Source of the DNA: Hypericum androsaemum
Taxonomy: Eukaryota; Streptophyta; Magnoliopsida; Malpighiales; Hypericaceae
Direction of reading: 5' to 3'
NCBI GenBank assembly: GCA_963995505.1
Contig: OZ023189.1
Location: 1,377,155 to 1,441,154, forward strand
Length of the DNA stretch: 64,000 bases
Shown: positions 35,711-47,878 of the stretch, piece after piece
Position numbering within the stretch: position 1 is the stretch's first letter
How the letters are laid out: every line of letters begins with the position of its first letter
Made by a program: the position numbers and the translations under genes
Notes under the pieces: model-generated
Seen by the model: only the letters and a program-made list of their open reading frames with translations
Told to the model about the DNA's origin: nothing
Databases searched by the model: none

Positions 35711-36040
35711 TTTCTTTTTTTTTTTAAGAATGGAATCACCTTTATATTAACTTAGCTTGGGCAGTCCTGGTACAATAAGGAGCAGAGCTCCGGTGGTGCT
35801 GCTCGTGGCCAATTAGATGCGACTACGTTCAAACGATTCCAAGTCGCAATCCAATTCGCCATTTCATTAGTCGACCTCTGTGAAAAACATAGCTTACATA
35901 GACGCAATGGAGAGATAGACAACCTGGTCAAGAGAGCCGCATCCTCATTGAGCTTCATCTTACTCTTCGTTATGAACGAGTCGAACTTCCTGGGCAACCT
36001 TCTTGACATCAAGATTCATAACCGAAGCAGCAACGTCCTC
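35711..36040 (-). pseudogene. 3' end of a retroelement/RNase H-like gene with A-tail
   Basis: Minus-strand reading includes QRSTNEMANWIATW and a W-P-rich end (NWPRAAPPEL), like the C-terminal part of plant RVT_3-type RNase H proteins associated with non-LTR elements. Downstream on that strand lies a run of about 13 A (35711-35724), as in LINE ends or processed copies. The N-terminal part is missing or out of frame. Probably a 5'-truncated retrotransposed fragment. Confidence 0.4.
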
Positions 36041-37935
36041 TAATAACTCTGCAAATAATATTATTAATTATGTAACGAAGACTTGGAGAAAAGAAGAGAC
36101 AAATCATGCAAATCAACCACAAATTACTAAAAATTACTCGCACGACACGACTCCCTCCCTCAATAACCCAACTAGTCTCCTCCAAAGAAGAATAGTAATC
36201 TAACTAGACACCTATGGTCTATAGGGAAATGTCTGGATGTCACAAAGTGTAAGTTCGGGTGTAACTTTTTGTGTGATAATTGGTGTTAAAAATTAATTTC
36301 TGAAAGACCCCTACGGCTACCTCGGTATAACCCTAAACCCGGATGGCGTTTTTCTCGTTCGTCAAGGATTTTATAGCTTCCTCCTAATTATCCAACTAGT
36401 GACGCGAATAAGCCTTGCATTAAGGATATAAATGGAGTCTGTCTTTGTTTGTCGCTTTACAAAATTCCAACAAGCGTCGGTTTTTAGGTGCCCAAATATT
36501 ATGCTAGTGTTGGAAAAAAATTAATACAAGTGTATTTTCCACCGGGCATTTTATAGGCTTAAGATGTATTATTATTAGTTAATTAAGACGATATGTATTC
36601 ATGAGGACAAATAGGTATAATAAATAGTAAGTATTATTTGTTACTATTTGGCAAGTATTATTTGTCACTATTGAAAATTCTATGAGATTGTGAGCCGGTT
36701 AATTTGAAGTAAAGAGGATATCTCTTTTTATAGGTTGTCTATGGCCTCTTAACAACAAAATCTGAGTTTATAGCACCATTAACCTCTATTAACTTAGTTG
36801 TTACTAAGGCCACGAATATCACAGATTTGCTTGGTTGTTACCAGAAGAATTTTATTGCCACATTTTGAATTCAAATTATCACCCAGACACTTTTTTTTTA
36901 ACAAATACAATTTTATTTATACAAAATCATAATCACCACAATAACAAGTAATTATACTTACTATTTGTTACACTCATTAGTGCTTGTGAACACATATCAC
37001 CTTCATAATCAAAAGATAATAACCTATCTAAAATGCAATGCTAATTAGATGTAAATTTATCTTAATTGTTAGGCCTTGAAATAATACCGTTGACAATCAC
37101 AATTTTGTAAAAATTATTTCCACGTCACCTTTTGGGCCAACTCAAAGGTCTTGAAACGAGAAGATATTTGTTGACTTGTATGTCCTAGCACAAGAAGATG
37201 TTCTCAATTGTATTCCGGGTTCTGACGTTGTCGCATCTTGCGTACCCAGTTCTCCTAATTCTTCCTATTTGTCTGGCGCAACCTGGTAGGCCTTTTTGGG
37301 CCCAGATCCCTTGCCTGATTCTCCATTCGGCCCACTTGCTTCTCCAAATTGTGAATTGTCGGCCCAGCTGAAAGATGCCTGGGCTTCTCTAGAGGGGTAG
37401 GGTAATATCCAGCCAGCCCACCCAGATTGATATATCGACCCTCGATCACTCCCAGATTGATATATGTTGAGGTGTGATCGAGGTCGTCGCTTCACTTGGT
37501 AAGCCGTCAAAATCCCTCCTCTCATGTTTAGTCGAATTTATCCACTCCTCTAATTCTATCCATTAGAGGTGCTCTCTTCTATTACCAAACATCAGAGACA
37601 TTAGCATAATTCCCCCTAAAAATTATCTCGAAGATCCGATGTTTAAGCTAGTCATTATTTAACTTGAGCTATTATATGTAGTGGGGAAAGAAACCACGAT
37701 AGGTTATGAAAATAATTCTTATTGAACACTAAAACTTTGTAGGTTATGAAAACATTTCTTTATTGAGCACTAAAACTTCTAGAATCAAAAGCTGTTTAGC
37801 TCTTAATCATTACTCATTAAGGATTTGTACTTTGTAGCTCAAGACGTTGTAAATATATAAAAAATTTAAGGTTCAAATCTTAGCATAGTATAATAATTTG
37901 CCTTTCAAAAAAACTCATTAAGAAAGAAATTTCAA
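36041..37935. other. Long AT-rich spacer
   Basis: No reliable gene. 37255-37525 contains overlapping minus-strand frames in somewhat GC-richer DNA with a duplicated AGATTGATATAT motif, but no domain. Confidence 0.35.
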
Positions 37936-38019
37936 GTGGTAATATTAGGAATTAAGACCGCGGCTAGTGGCTTCTCCGCCAAACTTACCCCTCAACAGGT
38001 TGCTAATATCTCCGCTAAG

Positions 38020-38023
<4 letters not shown>
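37936..38023 (+). pseudogene. Fragment of inhibitor I9/subtilisin propeptide-like gene
   Basis: A short stretch reads AASGFSAKLTPQQVANIS, which matches the core of the plant I9 (subtilisin propeptide-like) domain. The sequence then runs into a CT repeat, with no continuation of the domain. No upstream exon with a start is seen. It may be one exon of a decayed gene whose intron begins at about 38010. Confidence 0.5.

Positions 38024-38060
<37 letters not shown>
38024..38060. repeat. CT microsatellite
   Basis: A run of CT dinucleotides with one interruption, directly after the I9-like fragment. Confidence 0.9.
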
Positions 38061-38061
<1 letters not shown>

Positions 38062-38283
38062 ATGTTTGCCTTTGCTCTTTTATTCTCTGGTGTGGTGAAA
38101 GAGATTGTACGTAGGCCGCATTTTAAGGTTTATGCTCGTCCGGATACTACTGAGTACTACTACATGCTCGCTTATGTTGTCTGGCCTGACCGTTGCATTT
38201 CACTGCTGTCTTGTGAGATGGCTGCGGCTTTATTTATGTATGCATTTTTCCTCATCTTCAATTGTGAGATGGCTGTCTGTTTC

Positions 38284-38564
38284 TGTTGGGATGGCGAGAA
38301 ATAGGAAAGATTTATTTCCTATTCCTATTCCTATTCTGACTAGGTTTTGGACTCCTAATCTGATCTAGATAGGTTACTTGTACACCAATGGTTTGTCTTT
38401 ATATAAAGACATGTTACCCTAGGTTTTTTATATGGCTTTGTGGCTCGGAAAGTCATCAATAAAAGTTCTCCTTTCTCTCCGTGAATGTAGGCATTAGGCC
38501 GAACCACATTATCTGTGTCTGTGTTCTTTGCGCGTTTTGTTCCCTAGTTGCTAAATTCCTAACA
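38284..38564 (+). mobile_element. Solo LTR of the small copia family
   Basis: 281 bp starting TGTTGGGATGG and ending CCTAACA, about 93-95% alike to the LTRs at 32898 and 34573. The flanking 5-bp duplication GTTTC (38279-38283 and 38565-38569) is perfect. It inserted in the same orientation as the deleted element. Confidence 0.92.
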
Positions 38565-38569
38565 GTTTC

Positions 38570-38844
38570 CTTGGGATTGGACTTGATTGGCTTCTACCTA
38601 TTTGTCTGTTGAATGACTTTAAGCCGCCTTTCCTCCTTTTCCATAGTCCGAATCTATCTTTTGACATTGGTGCTTCCTGAATCTACATTGTCGAGTTACT
38701 TTGTACAGCTGTTACGACTTCACCTCTGTGAATAGCAAACCATTTCGTTCCTGTTACAAACCAGAGAGTTGACCATGCATGTCTGATCTATAAATATGCC
38801 ATCTTCAATTCGAAAAAGTTGCCTTCTCTCTTGTTCTCGTCTTC
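38570..38844. other. Short spacer
   Basis: No gene seen. The sequence continues at 48336 across the large copia insertion. Confidence 0.4.
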
Positions 38845-38849
38845 TTGGT

Positions 38850-39305
38850 TGAAGGTTTTCATGCATAAACTTAATTAATGCGAAACCACAATATTTAATG
38901 AACACATCATTAAATCGAAATAGCCATATAAAAGTATTTACCTCTTGTAGTGCAGTCCGTTCTTTGAGAGGTATGTCACAGGGTCGAGGGAGGCTTGTCA
39001 CTGGTCGTCCTCGCTCACGTACACGAAGCGGGGATCGGGTTTCACCGCCTAAAAGCCTTAAGAGTCTCATAGAGAAAAAGCTATGTATCTTTTTCTCTAT
39101 CTGTGTCTGTGTGTCTCTCTCTCTCTCAGTAAAAACTACTATTCCGTATTAATAGAGAATTCTGGGAGGAGAAAGGGGGTGGGAGAGTTATCACGTATAA
39201 CAAACTCTCCTCATCCAAATCCCTTTCAAATTTAAATTAAAACTAAAAGATATCCAATATCTTTTATTTAATTTAATAGGATAATCATGGGTGGATAATC
39301 CTTCA
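38850..39305 (-). repeat. 3' LTR of the large copia element
   Basis: 456 bp with TGAAGG/CCTTCA ends. It includes a CT-rich stretch near 39112-39127. It differs from the 5' LTR at only a handful of positions. Confidence 0.92.
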
Positions 39306-40355
39306 TCTCCCACTCACACATGGTTGACCATAATCAATCTATTCTCTCATTTTCGCGTTTGGCAGATAGGCCGTGCGACCAGCATACATCGAGTGCACTT
39401 AGCTAAACTCAAGAGCACATAGTGGCCACTTGGATGATAGCATCTCGATTAGCACCTCCATCGTATATAGTATGCATTACCCTAGGTCTTATCTCACAAT
39501 CATTGTTTCTCAGATGTGATTTCTGAAATAATCTATTCGTGTTCACTATTGTATTGCTCTCAACACAATAGGCATGCCAGTGAACCACGAAGCTTCTAGA
39601 ATGTGATCGATAAATAACCTTCTCCTTTAACGATATTTCTTCTATCATGATCCAGCCAGCTTTTCCAGTTAGCCTTGCCAGGTCGAATCATAACCATGAC
39701 CCTTTAAAGACTTTCCTAGCTAGCGACACTGAATCATACTTTCCAAAATACATTAAGGATCTTAAGGGTAGAGTTCTGAAAACTATAGTTTTCGGAGTTA
39801 GTCTCACACTAGGGAAATTGAAATCACCTTTTTAATAAATTGATTTCCCATCCAAAAAGGTCGATAAAACACACATGACACGAACCATGTGCTATGATGG
39901 TCTTTCCTTCAAAAGGAGCGCATGTCTCTCACTAAAACACCATACTAGAGTATCAGCCTCAATGTTCACGAACAATGGCTTTAGTCTACCCAAAGACTAC
40001 TCCAGGCTATCAAGACAGAATTATGGTAAGTTCCACTTATTTCTTACCATTGGATTCCATATAATCCTAATAAGTTCCGAGAACTTATTTAATGCAGCAT
40101 CTCTTGCATGCACCATCAATAATCTTGCACTTTAACAAGTGCCTTTCTTGTAGTTAAGCAAGATGGCATTCATATTTTAGAACAGACACTCGAATGATGT
40201 CCTAAAACTGCCTCATCTCAATCAAGAATCAACCCATTGACTCCCACTGAGGTAAACACCCGTATGAGTGGGCTACTTTTCTGTCCAACATGCATTTAAG
40301 TAAATGTTACAAAAATAACATTCACACAATATGTATTGCTGAAACAACTTTACTT
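39306..40355 (-). other. Copia 3' noncoding region with polypurine tract
   Basis: On the minus strand it runs from the pol stop at 40356 to the 3' LTR. The purine tract lies against the LTR at 39306-39320. No additional ORF of note. Confidence 0.6.
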
Positions 40356-41471
40356 TTATTGAATAACAAATTCATTACAATATGAGCATAAACCCTGGGA
40401 CCTTACATGTTTCACAAAAATATCTCTAGATAGGCCTTTAGTCATCGGATCTGCTATCATATCCTGTGTCGGTATATGTGTTATGCTCACTTCCTTACAC
40501 GCAACCATATCCCTAACAAAGTGATACTTGATATCAATATGCTTTGCTCTGCTATGAAATCTAGGATTCTTAGCATAAGCTATCGCAGCTTGATTGTCGC
40601 AAAATAAGCTTACTGGTTCTCCTGTGCTGGTTAGGGATAAATGGTTTAAGAACCTCTTCAACCATACTGCTTCTTGCACAGCAGCTGCAGAAGCAACATA
40701 TTCAGCTTCCATAGTTGACAGGGAGACGCATGTTTGTTTCTTGCTACTCCATAAATTAGCACCCCCGCCTAGCAAGAAGACATATCCGGATGTAGATTTC
40801 TTCTCGTCCACATCTCCTGCCCAATCGGCATCAGTGTACCCTTTCAGCGTTAGGTCTTGACTTTGATAACACAGTGAGTATTCTGCAGTCGTATTCAAGT
40901 ACTTCATAATTCCCTTGACTACTTTCCAATGTGTTCTTCCTGGATTAGATTGGTATCTGCTTACTATTCTAACAGCATAGCAGATATCTGGCCTTGTACA
41001 CAGCATTGTATACATGAGACAACCCACCGCATTAGCATAAGGGACATTCATCATATCCTGTTTCTGCTGAGCTGTTTTTGGACACATTTCTTTGTTCAGA
41101 TTATGACCTTTGACAATTGGGACATATCTGGGATTACTGTCATTAATGTTGAACCGTTCTACTACTTTACGGATATATGTCTCTTGAGAAAGAGACAATA
41201 GCCTCTTCGAACGATTCCTCGAAATCTTAATTCCGAGCACGTAATCAGCTTCTCCCATATCTTTCATTTCAAAGTTGGACGAAAACCAAGCTTTGAGCTC
41301 GTTAAGATATCCCAAGTCATTTCTAGCCAATAGTATGTCATCTACATATAATGTAATCATGAAAAACTTTTTACCTGAGCGTTTAATATAGACACAATGG
41401 TCTTCGTCTATCATTTTAAAATCATACGACATAATAGTGTTATGAAAACGAATGTACCACTGTCTAGAAGA
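40356..41471 (-). pseudogene. Copia reverse transcriptase C-part and RNase H
   Basis: In frame with the upstream part across the stop at 41472-41474. It carries the catalytic YVDD (LYVDDILLA, about 41345), the connection region PYANAVGCLMYTMLCTRPD, and RNase H motifs YTDADWAGD, STMEAEYVA and FCDNQAAI, then HIPTQDMIADPMTKGL near the end. Complete apart from the stop. Confidence 0.93.
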
Positions 41472-43481
41472 CTATTTTAGGCCATAAATTGATCTCATCA
41501 ATTTACAAACTTTACGTTCGCTGCCTTTTTGGATGTAACCCTCTGGTTGAACCATATAGATTTCTTCATCCAATTCTCCGTATAGAAAAGCAGTCTTAAC
41601 ATCCATTTGATGTAGCTCAAGGTCCATATTTGCCACCATAGCCAGAATAATCCTGATGGACGTGGATCTTACAACAGGTGAGAAAGTTTCATCATAGTCA
41701 ATCCCTTTCCTCTGTGTGAATCCTTGGGCAACTAAGCGGGCTTTGTACCTTTTGATACTACCATCTGCTTTTCGCTTAATTTTGAGAATCCATTTATTCC
41801 CAATTTCCCTACGCCCTTCAGGCAGGTCAACCAATTCCCAAACATGATTTTTCTTCATGGAAGCCATCTCTTCCTCCATTGCTTTAGCCCATTCATTCTT
41901 CTCGGGAGATGATAAAGCATCAGAGACATTCTCAGGTTCATTATCATCTTGTAGGATAGCTAAAAGAATCTCACTTGTATCATTATCTGTAAATGTCAAG
42001 AGAGCATCTTCCGCACCTTCGACCTCAAATCGTCTGCGTGGAATACTTGTTCTTTTAGTTCTACAAATTTCCGTACTCCCACTGGAATTTGGAATTGTAC
42101 TCCCACTAAGATGATGATCATATGGATCACGAACCTCCGGATCAGTTAGAGGTGGTAAATCATGATCTTCCTCCTCCATTATTCTCCCACTCGGAGGGAG
42201 CGATCCAGATGATTCTGTCTCATTAGTTTCATATAGGGTAAGATCTTTACTTAGCTCTCCCAATTTTGGAAAATCATTTTCTAAAAATGTGACATCTCGT
42301 GATTCCAATTCTGTCACTTGTCCATTTTCGTGTTCGCCCACGAACACATATCCCTTTGATACTTCAGAGTATCTAATGAAGATACTCTTCTTACCTCTCG
42401 GTCCTAATTTACCAAAATTACTGGAGGTAGTATGGACATAAGATGCACACCCCCACGGTCGTAAGTAGCTTAGATCGGGCTTCCGACCTGTCCACAATTC
42501 GTAAGGGGTGGTAGTGACAGACTTGGAGGGCACACAGTTTAGAACATATGTGGCAGTAAGGAGTGCATCTCCATAAAATGATATTGGTAAATTCCCTTCT
42601 GCCATCATAGATCTAACCATGTCTAGAAGGGTCATATTCCTTCTTTCTACTACCTCATTTTGTTGAGGTGTGCGAGGAATGGACAACTGATGTTCAATTT
42701 CTTTTTCATCACATAGAGTTTTAAACTCATCGGAAAGATACTCACGACCACGATCTGTTTGTAAGGCCTTGATCTTCCGTTCTAATTGATTCTCAGCATA
42801 ATTCATGAAGGTCTTGAAGCAACTTAATGCTTCAGACTTGTGAGAAATCAAATAGATTAGACCATACCTGCTATAGTCATATATAAATGTGATGAAATAA
42901 TAGGCTCCATGCCTAGCCCTCACATTCATTGGACCACAAATGTCTGAATGGATTAATTGTAACGGATAGTCGGCTCTAGTTCTCTTACCAAATAGTTTTC
43001 TAGTCGATTTTCCTTCTAGACAACGTTCGCAAGTAGGTAAGATAGCCTTTTCCAAGTTACCTAATAGTCCTGCCTTAGCTAGACGATTCAAGCGATCTTG
43101 ACCAATATGGCCTAATCTAGAATGCCACAACACAACATCATCCTGAGATGGTGGCGTGGTAGTGACCATGGAAAAACTTGTTCGAGGTAAATCACACAGA
43201 TCAACATCCATAATCAAGAAACCATTTGATTGATAACCAGATCCATAAAAAACATGTTTCAAAAACAAGTGAACGGAATTGTTCTCAAATATCCAACGAA
43301 AACCAAGAGACATTAAAAATAAAACTGAAATTAAATTCTGACAAATCTCTGGAGCGTATAGCACATCGTGTAGAAGTAGGGTACGTCCTCCACGTAGGCT
43401 CAATCTGCATGTGCCCATGCCCTTGACTTCTACTCGTGCATTATTGCCTACATAGATAGATTTTGCTCTAGCAGGTAGACG
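41472..43481 (-). pseudogene. Copia integrase and reverse transcriptase N-part
   Basis: GAG-pre-integrase (LWHSRLGHIGQDRL) with the H..H..CERC zinc motif near 43000-43140, then the integrase core HSDICGPM, QTDRGREY and TPQQNEVVERRN. The linker is Ser/Glu-rich. RT begins with NKWILKIKRKADG, KARLVAQGF and QMDVKTAFLYG. The frame stops at TAG 41472-41474 right after SIYGLK, consistent with CAG to TAG. Confidence 0.93.
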
Positions 43482-44477
43482 TCAAAATTCGACGAAGGTA
43501 TCACGATCCTTCGTCACATGGTCTGTCGCTCCTGAATCAATCACCCACAAGGGTTGACTTTCAGTTAGAAGGATAGTACTAGATACATACAATTCACTCG
43601 CACATGAGTTAAAGGGATGTACCTTCTTTTCTTCTTTGCAATCTTTTGCAAAGTGACCCTTCTTCTGACAGTTAAAATATTTCACCTTAGAAACGTTAAC
43701 CATTCTCTTCTTCTTACCCTCAGAAGTCTTCTTCCCGGGTGGAGAATTTTCAGTTTTGCTCTTTTTGTTTCCCCAGCTTTTATTGCCTTTTCCCTTCAGG
43801 ACCGTCTTCCTTTTCCCACCTTTTGAGTTTGAAGCAGCCATATGCACCTCAGGATGGATTTTGATCGCAAGTAGACGATCCTCTTCCAGCTCAAGGTGGC
43901 GGGCCACGTCATCAAATGTCTTGACATTATCAGCGTGGGTAAGGGTCATCTTCATGTGTTCCCAATTTGCAGGCAGGGAACGAATGACAGCTTGGATCTT
44001 CTGCTCGTCACTAAGCACATGGCCAGCTTCTACTAGCTCACTGATCATGTTTGACATTTCCCGAAGATGCTTCTTCATTGTATGATCAGGACGCTTCTTG
44101 TAAGTGTCGAACCTAATGGTCAAAGCTCGCAGCTTTGAGGTGGAGATCTTTCCAAATTTCTCCTTAAGCGCATCCCATAGGTTCTTTACATTTTTGAAAG
44201 CTCGAAACTGCCTTGTGATATCATCCATCATAGCGCTCAATAAGATGAGACGAGCAGTAGAGTTCTTCTTCTTCCAAGCCAAGTACGCGTCCTTGTCACG
44301 CCTATGCTGAACAGTTGGACCATCTTCAGGCTGGACCATAATAACATTAATGGTCTCAAGAACTTCCTGTTCTTCCAGGACATACTGGATTTTCATGCTC
44401 CAGTTGTCATAATTATCGCCGTTGAGCTTCAAGTCCTTGTTGAGCTCGGCGATGATGGATTTGGAAGCAATCGACAT
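43482..44477 (-). pseudogene. Copia gag and protease start
   Basis: 331 codons: gag with LKLNGDNYDNWSMKIQ near the N-terminus, a Lys-rich region, the zinc knuckle CX2CX4HX4C (FNCQKKGHFAKDCKE, about 43645-43685) and the protease active site DSGATDHV (about 43525). The TGA at 43482-43484 fits CGA to TGA, and the frame continues beyond it. Confidence 0.93.
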
Positions 44478-45639
44478 ATCTATAGGAAATTATAAAGAAA
44501 TATTGCGTGTTAGGAATTTGTTCAGCAATACAATTAAATTTACTACGCGGTTATAACTTTAAGCAATATAAAGTTTTTAATTACTCTCGGATGGAAGTAG
44601 GTCACGGGCATGTTTCCCCTCACCTTCCGAGAATTAATTTCAAACTTTAAATGTTAAAGTTCTTTGCATAGTAAAACAAGTGGATATTTCACGTGGTAAC
44701 AATAACAATTAAACAAACGAATTTTATTCAATTGTAAACATGAATTGTCTTAACAAAAATAAATAACCACGGAAATACTCGAAGTTCTTAAACACATAGT
44801 TCTAGAACTTCCAACAAGATTGAAAACAAATAAAATTCACGCGTTGTGCTTCGATATGCCATCTTGAACATGCATCATAATGCAAGCGAATCGGGTTAAC
44901 TCTTAAGTAGTCCCAATAAGATTAAAAAACATAAATTTTCAATCATAATGATGACAATAGTGCATAAAGAATATTCACTTTTGGACTTTATTGCGTGAAT
45001 TTATAAGTCTTGTTATTTTTCATAATTTTTAGTGTCGAGACTTCAAAATTACGGAAAAATATTTTATGAACATATTCAAAAAATATTATGGCTTTTTAAA
45101 AAAAAATACCACATTAATTTTATTAAAACTACCTTGTTAAAAGATTTCTTTAAAACCTTTTTAAAAAAAATATTATTTTGAATAAACCAATAGTCTATTC
45201 AATTAGGCCCAAAAAATTTTAAAATTAAGGGCCCATCAGACATAGTCAACACGGGCTTGCTGACTTTTAAAATCTGATTTGGAGTGGGTAAAAATGGGCC
45301 CGAGACTTAGACAATAGGCTAAAGGCCCGTGACCGTCTTGTGGGAGACCCGCGTTGACCGGTCAACGTGGTCAGCGGGCCGGGTCGAGGTCAAGCCCGTA
45401 AGGCCCGAACCTTTTTTTTTTGGACCAAAAAATGGCCCATTTTCAAATTAACCCAGAAAACGTAATTAGGGTTTTTCAAAAAAAACTTTTTCTTATCCCA
45501 GAAGCCACGCCGCCGGCGACGAATTCTGGCGAGACCGTCATTGACGTCGGTTGAAACATCGCTCATCGAAGAACAGCCGACCCGAGCTTCTATTCGGGAT
45601 CCAGATCGATCCATCTTCTTCACTTTGTCAACGGTATTG
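44478..45639 (-). other. Copia 5' leader, gag-proximal part
   Basis: Noncoding leader between gag and the nested element. A 77-codon minus-strand frame (45390-45623), rich in Arg and Lys, ends next to the nested LTR and has no domain. Confidence 0.5.
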
Positions 45640-47298
45640 TGTCACGACCCCAATATGGTAGATCAGTTATTAGCTGTGATGGCACTTATAAATTAGTATA
45701 TGTTGACCGTAGCTTGTGTAGTAGTCAGTTATCAATGTAACAGTTAGTTGTTTGGTTGTGTAAGAAGTGCAAGTTATGTACTAGTAATGGCATGAAGTTA
45801 GGACACGTTAGTAGTGGGGAGTTGCACGTAAAAGGTAGAGCAATGCACGTAATTAGTGTAGAATTGTTTAGTGGTTGTAAACTGCTCTAGGAAGCAGTAT
45901 ATATATTTGTAGGCTGCTGAATTAATGGATATCAATGAATTATTATCATCATTTATCTCCCTATTATTCTATCTTCTTCCTTCACTAATATTTCTTCTAA
46001 CTTATCCCAATTCTACTTCTCCCTCCAACTCCTTTCTTCTATTCTCCCTTAAATTCTATCTTCCCTCATACTCTTTTCTATCAAGGTTCGTAACAGTGGT
46101 ATCAGAGCAATGGAAACACACTCCATTGCTATGGAAGAATGGCGTAAGCGGATTGATTCTATCTTCGATGAGATACATGAAATGAATGATAGATTCAGAC
46201 TCGACTACCAAAGGTTCATGGCAATGCCAAGGCCCCAATATCTAGTACAGGAATATTCTCGGGAGGTATATCAAGAAGACAACAGTGTCATCGATATTTC
46301 AATTCTTGAACCCATCCAGGCAAGCTTTCACGAGGAGTCCACCATGCCGCCAGGTTCTCTCAAAAAAGGTGTTGCACCATCCTCCCTTGCAATGAAGTTA
46401 AAGGTTGGTTCTACTCCTTCCGACGACTCACGACGAGATGCAGGAGATGTTGATAAAGAAAATATTGCTCATATAATTCGTGGACAAGAAGAGCAACCTG
46501 TTGGTAAGGAAATTGGAATAGTTACAGGAACAAATTACATATTGGATGTAGAGGATTCCGATGGGGTTACTAAGAAGAGGAAGAAATCTTTTCCTAATAC
46601 ATGGATTATGAGTAAGTCTTTAGATAATCATTATGATTCATATGTGGACGAATTTTCTTCTTCTACTCATGCTACTCCATGGATGAACAACCTTCTGTGG
46701 CTATATTGGATAGATGGGTGGTTAAACGAGATAATCATGATGTTACGCAAGTTCTGGTGTGACGAGCGAACATTTCATGAAGATGATGTTTTGGAAGAAC
46801 TATGCATTTGTTCGAGCTCAGTTTCGGGTGATCGCCAAGCTGAATTCTTGAGGACAAGAATTCTTTCGACGGAGGCCGAATGTCACGACTCCAATATGGT
46901 AGATCAGTTATTAGCTGTGATGGCACTTATAAATTAGTATATGTTGACCGTAGCTTGTGTAGTAGTCAGTTATCAATGTAACAGTTAGTTGTTTGGTTGT
47001 GTAAGAAGTGCAAGTTATGCACTAGTAATGGCATGAAGTTAGGACACGTTAGTAGTGGGGAGTTGCACGTAAAAGGTAGAGCAATGCACGTAATTAGTGT
47101 AGAATTGTTTAGTGGTTGTAAACTGCTCTAGGAAGCAGTATATATATTTGTACGCTGCTGAATTAATGGATATCAATGAATTATTATCATCATTTATCTC
47201 CCTATTATTTTATCTTTTTCCTTCTCTAATATTTCTTCTAACTTATCCCAATTCTACTTCTCCCTATTATTTCTTTTCCTCTCTGGTTGCATCGAACA
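45640..47298 (+). mobile_element. Nested non-autonomous LTR retrotransposon, 1.66 kb
   Basis: 5' LTR 45640-46095 (TGTCACGACC...GTTCGTAACA) and 3' LTR 46881 to about 47298, nearly identical except that the last 80 bp of the 3' copy are shortened and rearranged. The primer site TGGTATCAGAGC is at 46097-46108 and the purine-rich tract GACGGAGGCCGAA precedes the right LTR. The 785-bp interior has no enzyme domains. TGTCACGACC ends and the initiator-Met primer are common in chromovirus-type gypsy elements, so it may be a gypsy derivative. The left flank TATTG has no exact partner on the right. Confidence 0.85.
46110..46937 (+). CDS. ORF of the nested LTR element, unknown protein
   Basis: A 275-codon open frame starts 2 bp after the primer site and fills the whole interior, running about 55 bp into the 3' LTR. 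The N-terminus (MEEWRKRIDSIFDEIHEM) is helical and charged, like the gag start of some gypsy elements. The middle is acidic and low-complexity, and a Trp-rich stretch (NNLLWLYWIDGWLNE) lies near residues 192-206. No zinc knuckle, protease or RT motif is seen. It could be a remnant gag or a captured sequence. Confidence 0.5.
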   Translation: METHSIAMEEWRKRIDSIFDEIHEMNDRFRLDYQRFMAMPRPQYLVQEYSREVYQEDNSVIDISILEPIQASFHEESTMPPGSLKKGVAPSSLAMKLKVGSTPSDDSRRDAGDVDKENIAHIIRGQEEQPVGKEIGIVTGTNYILDVEDSDGVTKKRKKSFPNTWIMSKSLDNHYDSYVDEFSSSTHATPWMNNLLWLYWIDGWLNEIIMMLRKFWCDERTFHEDDVLEELCICSSSVSGDRQAEFLRTRILSTEAECHDSNMVDQLLAVMALIN

Positions 47299-47865
47299 AT
47301 TAACTTGAGCGAAGTCAGACTTGGTCTCGGTATGTTGACGTTGAGCGACCTCTGTTGCCCGTCACTGTGATGGCGAACTGATTCGTCTTGTTCGGCTGAG
47401 ACCCGTCTCGATGCTCTTGAAAGTGTCCAAGTCACATGTGCAATGTTCGTCGGGGTTACACGATCCGGAAGAGAATTGACAGTCATCATCGACGACAATT
47501 GAATCGCTATCGTGGATAGCAGACGATTTGGGAAGAACTTCCAATTAAAAAATTAATAAAATTCTTCCCGATTGGAGATTTTGGGATTTTGGGAAAAAAT
47601 ATCAGTTTAATCCCACAGAGTTTCACGCGTTTCACATAATATCAGAACAATACCACAGTTCATACGCGTGTGCAAATAAGTACAAAAACGTGCTAACATG
47701 CATAGGTTCAGCAAGTACAGTTCAGTCCCTAGACTATTACCTTTTATTCACGTAAGGACAACAGTAGGGTTTTTCTTAAACAAAAAATCTGATTTTTGAC
47801 AGAAAATTAACTCAATTGATTTTCTATTTCAAAAAATGTTTTAGACCAGAACAAACCTACTCATA
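47299..47865 (-). other. Copia 5' leader, LTR-proximal part
   Basis: Continues the minus-strand copia leader from the nested insertion to the primer site at 47866-47877. Codon-like frames at 47238-47544 are not convincing. Confidence 0.5.
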
Positions 47866-47878
47866 GCTCTGATACCAA

